A stretch of 16,697 nt of DNA from an uncultured Eubacterium sp. (lineage in GTDB: Bacteria; Bacillota; Clostridia; Lachnospirales; Lachnospiraceae): positions 1 to 16,697 of the forward strand of contig CAKRGX010000025.1 of the NCBI GenBank assembly GCA_934338065.1, in the 5' to 3' direction. The position numbers and the translations under genes were made by a program. Of the stretch, positions 1-6,907 are shown one piece after another. Under the pieces are notes generated by a model. The model had not been told where the DNA came from. It ran no database searches and saw only the letters and a program-made list of their open reading frames with translations. The stretch's first letter is position 1. Every line of letters begins with the position of its first letter.

Positions 1-75
1 TTGAAACCGCCGTGTACCGAACGGTACGCACGGTGGTGTGAGAGGACGGCGGTTAGTCACCGCCTCCTACTCGAT
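1..75 (+). mobile_element. 3' end of a group II intron (domains V and VI)
   Basis: The first 75 bases fold as the catalytic end of a group II intron. Bases 6-18 pair with 23-37 around a GAAC loop at 19-22, with a small bulge near 28-29, which is the shape of domain V. The triad position near its base reads CGC (8-10); a CGC triad instead of AGC is known from group IIC introns. Bases 44-53 pair with 59-67 to form a domain VI-like stem. The sequence then runs into CTACTCGAT (67-75), the usual 3' boundary, so the exon starts at about 76. The intron-encoded reverse transcriptase would lie left of the window. The intron sits just upstream of the ribosome site of the next gene. Assignment to subclass IIC is an inference from the triad alone. 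Confidence 0.85.
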
Positions 76-98
76 TAGGATAGGAGAGGGGGAAATGT

Positions 99-737
99 GT
101 GCGTTATTATATTTCTGATCTGCATTTTTACCATGAGAGCTTATTGACGAAGATGGATGAACGGGGATTCGCAAGCTGCGACAAAATGCATGAATATATA
201 GTAGAAAAGTGGAATAATAAAGTTCGTGAACAGGATGAGGTTGTTATTTTGGGAGATGTATCAATGGAACGGGGGAAGAAAACAAGTGATATGTTAGAGA
301 GACTGAATGGAAAGTTAGGCCTTATTGTAGGAAATCATGATAACTATCTGCAGGACCGAAGATTTGATGCCTCCCGCTTTGAGTGGATAGAGCCATACAG
401 GGAGCTGCATGATAATAAAAGAAAAATAATTCTCAGTCATTATCCTATTTTCTGCTATAACGGACAGTACCGCAGGGATAAAGAAGGGGTGCCGAAGGTA
501 TATATGTTATATGGACATGTGCATAACACACAAGATGAAGTATTGGTGAATGATTTCATCCGGCAGACAAGGGAAGTGCTTCATCGGAACCAATGGGAGG
601 ATGAGACCCGGACAATACCCTGCCAGATGATTAACTGTTTTTGTATGTTTTCTGATTATACACCACTTTCTCTGGATGAATGGATCATTTTGGATGAAGC
701 ACGGAGGCAGAAAATGTGGAAACAGACAAAAGTATAG
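99..737 (+). CDS. Calcineurin-like metallophosphoesterase
   Basis: A 212-residue protein with the complete ordered metal-binding motifs of the calcineurin-like phosphoesterase fold: DLH (7-9), GDV (52-54), GNHDN (78-82), SHYP (113-116) and GHVHN (139-143). Such enzymes use two divalent metals to hydrolyse phosphomono- or diesters; the substrate here cannot be read from sequence. No signal peptide or membrane segment is seen, so it should be cytoplasmic. The start is GTG at 99, behind a purine-rich ribosome site at 82-92; the ATG at 95 hits a stop within a few codons. The gene begins 24 bases after the intron end, so its native promoter may lie beyond the intron. It belongs to the short, single-domain branch often annotated as phosphohydrolase or phosphoesterase. 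Confidence 0.88.
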   Translation: MRYYISDLHFYHESLLTKMDERGFASCDKMHEYIVEKWNNKVREQDEVVILGDVSMERGKKTSDMLERLNGKLGLIVGNHDNYLQDRRFDASRFEWIEPYRELHDNKRKIILSHYPIFCYNGQYRRDKEGVPKVYMLYGHVHNTQDEVLVNDFIRQTREVLHRNQWEDETRTIPCQMINCFCMFSDYTPLSLDEWIILDEARRQKMWKQTKV

Positions 738-757
738 CAGAAAAATGAAATAGTATA

Positions 758-786
758 TTTTTTAACATAGTAAAGTTTGATATAAT
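758..786 (+). promoter_or_regulatory. Candidate promoter for the GH39 gene
   Basis: A perfect -10 hexamer TATAAT lies at 781-786. The -35 region at 758-763, 17 bases upstream, is only a T-run (TTTTTT) and matches TTGACA poorly. The predicted start would fall about 35 bases ahead of the ATG at 830. The -10 is convincing and the -35 is weak. Confidence 0.45.
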
Positions 787-829
787 TTTGGGAAAAGGCT
801 ATTAATTACATATCAGAATGGAGGATAAT

Positions 830-2368
830 ATGAAGAATTATACGATTAACACGGGGGCAGAAGAATTTTTTCATAATCAGACCCTCTACTGTGTTGGTAC
901 AGGAAGAATGGATCTTGCCTTGCATAGTGAGTATGTACAGCAGTTAAAGCTTGTCCAGGATAAGATTGGATTTGATTACATAAGAGGTCATGGATTATTC
1001 TGCAAAGATATGGCTATCTATCAGGAATATGAGAAGGAAGATGGCTCGATCATAGAAGAATATAACTTTACCTATCTTGATCAGGTGATGGATATGTATC
1101 AGGATTGCCATATCCGCCCTTTTCTTGAACTTGGTTTCATGCCGGAGAAAATGGCAAGCGGACAAAATACCGTTTTTTATTGGAAAGGAAATATTACACC
1201 GCCGGCGGACTATGATAAATGGGCACGGCTTGTACAGGCAACGCTTCGTCATCTGATGGAGCGTTATGGTGTAGAAGAGGTACTGACCTGGCCGGTCGAA
1301 GTATGGAATGAACCAAATCTTGGAAGTTTTTGGAAAGATGCCGATATGCAGGAGTATTTTCATCTCTATGCAGTCACATCAAAAGCGGTGAAGGAAGTGC
1401 ATCCGCAGTTCCGTGTTGGCGGACCGGCGATTTGTGGTGTGGATGATCAGAGATGGCTGCGAGAGTTCCTGGACTATGTTCAGAAAAATGAGCTGCCACT
1501 TGATATTGTGACAAGACATCATTATACCAGTTACCAGCCGGAGAAAGGCGGACACTATGGGTACATTGAATTGCATAAACCGGAAGATGCATTTGCTGTA
1601 TTGGAAAAATCAAGGGAAATCGTAGATAGCTATGATTGTTTTCGTGATATGCAGATACATATCACAGAGTTTAATACATCTTACATCCCGAATGCACCAA
1701 TTCATGACACATGTCTGAATGCGGCTTATGTTGCACATATGTTGTCACGGCTGGGGGATAAGCATGAGTCATATTCATATTGGACCTTTGGGGATGTCTT
1801 TGAAGAAGTAGGTGTGCCATTTACACCATTTCATGGAGGATTCGGATTAGTTGCCAATGCTTGTATTCCGAAACCGACATTCTGGACATTTGCTTTTTAT
1901 AAAAATTTGAAGGGAAAATGTGTTCACCGGTCAGAGGATGCCTTGATCACATGCCGGGAAAACGGTGTGTATTATGGTGTGGCATGGAATCCGGATGGAA
2001 CAGGGGAAGGAAAAGAAAAGGATATTACATTTACATTTGCCCTGCCGGAGCAGGAAGACGATGCAGAATATATGGTTGTCGAGAAGGTTGTCGATGAACA
2101 GCATGCCAATCCTCTTCGTACCTGGCATGAAATGGGAGAGCCTGCGAATCCAACCAGAGAGCAGAATGAGTTATTACGCGAGGTGGCAAGACCGGATATC
2201 CGTACGAGAAATGTCAAAGCAGAAAATAGCAGCCTTTCTATTACGATAACAATGCAGAGAAATGCGGTGCATGCTTTTACAATACGTAAAATTGTTCGTC
2301 AGCAGGACAATGGTTACGATTATAAGAGAGTGATCGGTCAGAAAATGGGAAATGGTGAGAGGTTATAG
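830..2368 (+). CDS. xynB: GH39 family beta-xylosidase
   Basis: A glycoside hydrolase family 39 enzyme of 512 residues, the normal family length. The acid/base motif WNEPN places the catalytic glutamate at E161, and the nucleophile motif ITEFNTSY places the second at E280; the spacing is as expected for clan GH-A retaining xylosidases. HHYTSYQP and the substrate-side motifs EVWNEPN and VGGPA are also typical. There is no signal peptide, so it probably removes xylose from xylo-oligosaccharides imported into the cell. The ATG at 830 is chosen because GGAGG (820-824) sits five bases ahead; the ATG at 818 would overlap that ribosome site. The stop is one base before the start of the next gene, so the two are translationally coupled. 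It pairs functionally with the secreted GH10 xylanase downstream. Substrate specificity is inferred from family. Confidence 0.92.
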   Translation: MKNYTINTGAEEFFHNQTLYCVGTGRMDLALHSEYVQQLKLVQDKIGFDYIRGHGLFCKDMAIYQEYEKEDGSIIEEYNFTYLDQVMDMYQDCHIRPFLELGFMPEKMASGQNTVFYWKGNITPPADYDKWARLVQATLRHLMERYGVEEVLTWPVEVWNEPNLGSFWKDADMQEYFHLYAVTSKAVKEVHPQFRVGGPAICGVDDQRWLREFLDYVQKNELPLDIVTRHHYTSYQPEKGGHYGYIELHKPEDAFAVLEKSREIVDSYDCFRDMQIHITEFNTSYIPNAPIHDTCLNAAYVAHMLSRLGDKHESYSYWTFGDVFEEVGVPFTPFHGGFGLVANACIPKPTFWTFAFYKNLKGKCVHRSEDALITCRENGVYYGVAWNPDGTGEGKEKDITFTFALPEQEDDAEYMVVEKVVDEQHANPLRTWHEMGEPANPTREQNELLREVARPDIRTRNVKAENSSLSITITMQRNAVHAFTIRKIVRQQDNGYDYKRVIGQKMGNGERL

Positions 2369-2369
2369 G

Positions 2370-4076
2370 ATGTATCAGGAACGGGAATTAAGAGAAAATT
2401 TACGACGAATGGATCACAAAGGGTATCCTAATTATAAACAATTACGAGGAAACTATCAGTTTCCTACATATGTGCTTCAGATTGATCATGTGCAGGGGGA
2501 TCCTTTTGCTGCGCCCTCTAAAGTATCCGTGCTGGTAAGTGGGGGAAAGGCAGCATTTCCTAAAGAATTATATGATACCAGGGCGAAAAGGATAGCCCTT
2601 CAGGATGAGCTGCTGCGGACATTTGCAAGGCATCTGAAGTCTTATTCTTTTCAGGCGAAAGGATCCGGTAAATCGGGACTTATGGCGGTCAGTCAGCCGG
2701 GGCAGGAGGTCCTTGAGAGAACCGGTTGTGAGATAGAGCTGCAAAAGGGTGATATTATTCTGCGTATGGAAATTGGATTTCCGGCAAATGGACGTTCAAT
2801 CAATGCACGGGAGCTGGAAAAGATTTTATTTGAGTATCTTCCTCAATGCGTGCAGCGGTCCTTGTTTTATAAAAATCTGCAGCCAAAGCGGTTACAGAAG
2901 ATTGCGCAATTGGCAGAAGACCAGACGAGTCTGCGTGAACAGTTGAATTCGCTGGGACTGGTGGCGTTTGTTGCCAATGGGGCAATCCTTCCCAGAGAAT
3001 CCGGTGTAAGCAGTCATCCGATGAAAGGGGCCGTGGTGTTCCAGTCCCCGGCATCGATGGAAGTTGAGATCCGGCTGCCTCATTATGGACCGATAAAAGG
3101 AATGGGGATACCTAAGGGAGTTACCTTGATTGTTGGTGGAGGATATCATGGGAAGTCCACATTGCTGAAAGCATTGGAACTTGGCGTGTATAATCATATA
3201 GAAGGGGATGGCAGGGAGTACGTTGTTACAGAAGCTTCTGCCATGAAGATCCGTGCGGAAGACGGACGAAGTGTAAAAGGAACAGATATATCCTTATTTA
3301 TCAATAATCTTCCAAACGCCAGGGATACGAAACGGTTTGCCACAGAGGATGCCAGTGGATCGACATCACAGGCAGCTAATATGGCAGAGGCTGTCGAAGC
3401 GGGCTGCCAAACATTTTTGATTGATGAAGATACCTCAGCAACGAACTTTATGATACGGGATGAACTCATGCAGAGAGTGGTAAGCAGTGATGTTGAACCA
3501 ATCACACCATTTACCATGCGGGTGAGACAGCTTTATGAAAATGAGGGTATTTCTACGATTTTAGTTGCCGGAAGTTCGGGAAGCTATTTTCACAAGGCAG
3601 ATCATGTTATCCAGATGAATCGTTATGTACCATATGATATTACACAGGCAGCGAAAGAAGCTGCGCGGGAATTTCCTCTTCCGCTGGAAGATGCACCGGT
3701 ATATCGAGCGCCGGACAGCCGCCGGGTTTATGCTTCTGATCGCAGGTTTGCCAGTGCCCAGCGCATTAAGACAAAAGTAATGGGGCGGGAGGGAATCAGT
3801 ATTGACAGAGACAGGATAGATCTGCGGTATGTTGAGCAGCTATGTGACAGCGAACAACTGACAGGACTGACCTATGTGATGAAATTGCTGAGAGGACAGA
3901 TGTTTGATGGCAAGAAAGACTTAAGAGAATGTGTCGGGGAAGTCATGGCATTGTACAAGAAAAAGGGCTGGTACGGAATCTGCGGCGGAAGTTATCTGCC
4001 ATCGGGAATCTGTATGCCGAGAGAGCAGGAAATCTATGCCTGTGTGAACCGCTGGCGCAGCCTTAGTGTGAAATGA
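2370..4076 (+). CDS. Predicted ATPase of the ABC class (PF09818/COG3044 type)
   Basis: A soluble 568-residue P-loop protein. The Walker A loop GGGYHGKST is at residues 256-264 and a Walker B segment LIDED at about 350-354, with an ABC-signature-like DASGSTSQA just before it. A second conserved block, VAGSSGSYFHKADHVIQM, follows. The N-terminal 240 residues, with YPNYKQLRG and IDHVQGDPFAAPSK, are characteristic of the 'ABC class ATPase' family, whose function is unknown. There are no membrane segments and no transporter partner. The start at 2370 is preferred over 2352: GAGAGG (2357-2362) lies seven bases ahead and the gene then begins one base after the xylosidase stop. The close coupling to a GH39 gene is visible; a role in xylan metabolism is not implied by the family. 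Confidence 0.85.
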   Translation: MYQERELRENLRRMDHKGYPNYKQLRGNYQFPTYVLQIDHVQGDPFAAPSKVSVLVSGGKAAFPKELYDTRAKRIALQDELLRTFARHLKSYSFQAKGSGKSGLMAVSQPGQEVLERTGCEIELQKGDIILRMEIGFPANGRSINARELEKILFEYLPQCVQRSLFYKNLQPKRLQKIAQLAEDQTSLREQLNSLGLVAFVANGAILPRESGVSSHPMKGAVVFQSPASMEVEIRLPHYGPIKGMGIPKGVTLIVGGGYHGKSTLLKALELGVYNHIEGDGREYVVTEASAMKIRAEDGRSVKGTDISLFINNLPNARDTKRFATEDASGSTSQAANMAEAVEAGCQTFLIDEDTSATNFMIRDELMQRVVSSDVEPITPFTMRVRQLYENEGISTILVAGSSGSYFHKADHVIQMNRYVPYDITQAAKEAAREFPLPLEDAPVYRAPDSRRVYASDRRFASAQRIKTKVMGREGISIDRDRIDLRYVEQLCDSEQLTGLTYVMKLLRGQMFDGKKDLRECVGEVMALYKKKGWYGICGGSYLPSGICMPREQEIYACVNRWRSLSVK

Positions 4077-4087
4077 TCGGTTACTTA

Positions 4088-4116
4088 TTTTCAAAAACAT
4101 GCGAAGTTTGTATAAT
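4088..4116 (+). promoter_or_regulatory. Promoter upstream of ldh
   Basis: TTTTCA (4088-4093) and TATAAT (4111-4116) are separated by exactly 17 bases. Transcription would begin near 4123, so the 5' leader of the ldh mRNA would open directly with the hairpin at 4126-4172. Confidence 0.55.
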
Positions 4117-4125
4117 AAAACAAAG

Positions 4126-4172
4126 AAAAGGACATAGTAATGGTAAGAAAATCCATAGGCTATGTCCTTTTT
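4126..4172 (+). terminator. Hairpin with T-run between the ATPase gene and ldh
   Basis: A 12-base arm (4126-4137, AAAAGGACATAG) pairs perfectly with 4160-4171, and the right arm runs into five T. Inside the loop ATGG and CCAT can add a second short stem. It looks like an intrinsic terminator for the upstream operon. It also lies just after a good promoter, so it may instead be a 5' mRNA structure or an early attenuator for ldh. Confidence 0.65.
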
Positions 4173-4201
4173 GACGTAGCGAAAAGAAATGAGGGTCAGA
4201 A

Positions 4202-5158
4202 ATGAAACAACAGGTAATTAACGTCAGAAAAGCCGGTATCATTGGATGCGGCTATGTGGGAGCAGCATCTGCTTTTGCCCTGATGCAGAGCGGACTATTT
4301 GCCGAGATGGTTCTGATAGACGTAGATCAAAACCGGGCAGAGGGAGAAGCAATGGATATTGCACATGGGTTATCTTTTGCACATCCTATGAAAATTTACG
4401 CCGGTGATTATGATGATCTTGTGGATGCGGCCGTTATCATTATCACGGCAGGAGCAAATCAGAAACCTGGGGAAAGCAGGCTGGAACTTGTGCATAGAAA
4501 TGCAGCTATTATGAAAAATATTGTGACTGAAATAAAATCAAGAAAGTGCAAAGGAATTTTATTAATTGTTTCTAATCCGGTGGATATTATGACACATGTA
4601 GCACTTGAAGTAAGTGGATTTGAAGAACGCCGCGTGTTCGGATCAGGAACTGTTCTGGATACAGCAAGACTGCGATTCCAATTAGGAGAACATTTGAAAG
4701 TGGATAACCGGAGTATTCATGCGTTTATTATCGGCGAACATGGAGACAGCGAGATTGCTGCCTGGAGCTGCGCCAACGTATCCGGGGTTCCACTCAACCG
4801 GTTCTGCGAAATGAGAGGACATTTTGAACATGAGGAAAATACGGAAAATATTGAAGAGAGAGTTAAAAACAGTGCCTATGAGATTATTCAGAAGAAACAT
4901 GCCACCTATTTTGGCATAGCTATGGTAGTGAAGCGTATCTGTCAGGCAATTATCCGTGATGAGAAATCAATCTTTCCGGTGTCCCACAGGATGCATGGGG
5001 AATATGGTATAGAGGATGTTGTGCTTAGTATGCCGGCGATTGTCGGTGCGTATGGAATGGAGTCGCCGATACCGATTTCTCTGGATGACAGAGAAATAGC
5101 AAGACTTCATGATTCGGCAGAACTTTTACAAGAGATTGCAGGAAAAATAAAACTGTAA
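4202..5158 (+). CDS. ldh: L-lactate dehydrogenase, probably FBP-responsive
   Basis: A full-length 318-residue NAD-dependent L-lactate dehydrogenase that reduces pyruvate to lactate in the cytoplasm. The Rossmann motif GCGYVGAAS is at 15-23, with an acidic residue (D40) at the end of the second strand that favours NAD. The specificity loop reads GANQKPGESR: Q87 marks lactate rather than malate dehydrogenase, and R93 is the mobile-loop arginine. SNPVD (124-128), DTARLRF with substrate arginine R156, and the proton-relay GEHGDSE with H180 are all present. R158 and H173 match R173 and H188 of the Bacillus stearothermophilus enzyme, which bind fructose-1,6-bisphosphate, so allosteric activation is likely. 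GAGGG (4191-4195) lies six bases ahead of the ATG. The gene stands alone between two hairpins, apparently monocistronic. Confidence 0.95.
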   Translation: MKQQVINVRKAGIIGCGYVGAASAFALMQSGLFAEMVLIDVDQNRAEGEAMDIAHGLSFAHPMKIYAGDYDDLVDAAVIIITAGANQKPGESRLELVHRNAAIMKNIVTEIKSRKCKGILLIVSNPVDIMTHVALEVSGFEERRVFGSGTVLDTARLRFQLGEHLKVDNRSIHAFIIGEHGDSEIAAWSCANVSGVPLNRFCEMRGHFEHEENTENIEERVKNSAYEIIQKKHATYFGIAMVVKRICQAIIRDEKSIFPVSHRMHGEYGIEDVVLSMPAIVGAYGMESPIPISLDDREIARLHDSAELLQEIAGKIKL

Positions 5159-5182
5159 AATAATGATAAAGTTATTGTGTTC

Positions 5183-5220
5183 AATCCCTAATGATGTTAT
5201 ATTTATCATTAGGGATTTTA
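5183..5220 (+). terminator. Intrinsic terminator after ldh
   Basis: The 13-base arm AATCCCTAATGAT (5183-5195) pairs perfectly with 5205-5217 across a 9-base loop, followed by a T-rich tail. It closes the ldh transcript 24 bases after the stop. Confidence 0.85.
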
Positions 5221-5246
5221 TTATAATACAATGAGAGGAACAAAAA

Positions 5247-6893
5247 ATGACGATTTGGAATGTAATTAACTTATGTGGAGGACTGGCTCTGTTCATCTTC
5301 GGAATGAATCTTATGAGTGACGGCTTGAAGCTGGTAGCCGGTTCATATTTAAAAAGAATTTTAGAAAAACTTACGCAAAATCGTATTATAGCAATGATCG
5401 TTGGTGCAGGGCTGACAGCGTTGATCCAGAGTTCTAATGCCATGTGTGTCATGGTGGTTGGATTCGTTAATGCCGGAATGATGCAGTTGGAACGATCGGT
5501 CGGGATACTGATGGGTGCCAAGATTGGAACAACGATCACCGGTCAGTTGATCGCATTCAATATTTCGGAAGTTGCACCGGCAATTGCGTTTATTGGTGTT
5601 GCTGTTACAATGTTTTCCAAGAAACCAAAAGTGAAAAATGTAGGTCAGATCATTGCCAGTCTGGGGGTGCTTTTCATTGGATTGGGACAGATGAGCGGTG
5701 CAATGAAGCCGCTGGCCAATGAAGCATGGTTTCAGAATACATTAAATATGTTCTCCAATCCGTTATTGTGTGTGCTGATCGGTGTGATCTTTACGGTTAT
5801 CATACAAAGCGCTTCGGCCTCAGTCGGTGTATTACAGATGCTTGCACTTAGTGGTGTTATGGCTTTTCCGAATGCTTTTCCACAGGCGTTTTACATAATG
5901 CTCGGTATGAATATCGGAGCAAGTGTGGCTCCGGCGCTTGCCTCAATTGGTGGACACAAAGATGCTAAGAGAGTGGCATTTATTGTTGTTTTGTTCGAAA
6001 GCATCGGTATGATACTTTTCCTGATCTTAACGAGTATCTTTCCACAGATTTTCGATTGGATCCTGGCAACAGCACCAGGCAATCCGACAAGACAGATTGC
6101 CAATGCAAATACAATATTTAATGTTGTTACGGTGGCAGTGCTGTTACCATGTGCGAAGTATCTTGTGCGTGTAGCTGAGTGGGTGATCCGTGGAGACGAT
6201 GAGAAAGAGGCTGCATCGCTTCATTATATTGATGAAAGTGGATACCAGTCCGGAACGGTGCTGATTGGACAGATTGACCAGGAGGTAGGAAGAATGTACG
6301 GTCTGGTCCGGGATAATCTTGAAACGGCAACAAAATGTTATTTTGGTAAAATGAAGATCAGCCGTGAAAAGTTTGAGGAAAATGAATCGGTGGTAGATTT
6401 CTTGAACAAAGAGATTGTAGCAGCGCTGATTCGCACAAATGAGATCGGTGTGTCAGAAAAAGAAGCTACTCATGCCGGTAATCTTTATCATATTGTTACC
6501 GATTTGGAGCGGATAGGGGATCATGCTGAAAATGTTTTGGGTTATGAAACGCAGATGCGGGAGAATGGACAGGAATTCTCAGAAAAGGCGTTGAAGCAGT
6601 TAAAAGAATTATCTCAGTCCGTTTATAAGATATTAGATCTTGCGTTTGAACATTTTGATGCTCCGAGTGAAGAACTATACCATGTTATCTACGATTTAGA
6701 GGATAGTATTGACAAGATGGTTGATAAGATGCGGGCGTCGAACACAAAGCGTTTGAGTAAGCATAAATGTCAGGCTACCCAGGGATTGTACTTCAATGAG
6801 ATATTAGTTGATCTTGAGCGTGTAGCAGATCATTCGCTTAATATTGCACAGGCAGCAAAAAAATATGAAATTTATGATGAAGATGAAGAATAA
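5247..6893 (+). CDS. Na+/phosphate symporter with C-terminal PhoU domain (NptA/YjbB type)
   Basis: A 548-residue membrane protein of the Na/Pi-cotransporter II family. The first 310 residues hold about eight hydrophobic segments and the two inverted-repeat signatures of the family: QSSNA at 61-65 and QSASAS at 187-192. After a charged linker (about 312-345) there are two helical PhoU-type repeats, with DLERIGDHAENVL in the first and DLERVADHSLNIA in the second. The protein should import, or in some homologues export, inorganic phosphate with Na+, gated by its PhoU part. GAGAGGA (5233-5239) precedes the ATG. The next gene follows after only 14 bases with its own strong ribosome site, so a xylanase and a phosphate carrier may share a transcript. 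The direction of transport is not readable from sequence. Confidence 0.9.
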   Translation: MTIWNVINLCGGLALFIFGMNLMSDGLKLVAGSYLKRILEKLTQNRIIAMIVGAGLTALIQSSNAMCVMVVGFVNAGMMQLERSVGILMGAKIGTTITGQLIAFNISEVAPAIAFIGVAVTMFSKKPKVKNVGQIIASLGVLFIGLGQMSGAMKPLANEAWFQNTLNMFSNPLLCVLIGVIFTVIIQSASASVGVLQMLALSGVMAFPNAFPQAFYIMLGMNIGASVAPALASIGGHKDAKRVAFIVVLFESIGMILFLILTSIFPQIFDWILATAPGNPTRQIANANTIFNVVTVAVLLPCAKYLVRVAEWVIRGDDEKEAASLHYIDESGYQSGTVLIGQIDQEVGRMYGLVRDNLETATKCYFGKMKISREKFEENESVVDFLNKEIVAALIRTNEIGVSEKEATHAGNLYHIVTDLERIGDHAENVLGYETQMRENGQEFSEKALKQLKELSQSVYKILDLAFEHFDAPSEELYHVIYDLEDSIDKMVDKMRASNTKRLSKHKCQATQGLYFNEILVDLERVADHSLNIAQAAKKYEIYDEDEE

Positions 6894-6907
6894 TGAAGGA
6901 GGAAAAA

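Noticed and set aside
995..1363. Antisense open frames within the GH39, ATPase, xylanase and argS genes
   Set aside because: They mirror codon patterns of strongly supported genes on the + strand, lack ribosome sites and show no recognisable motifs.
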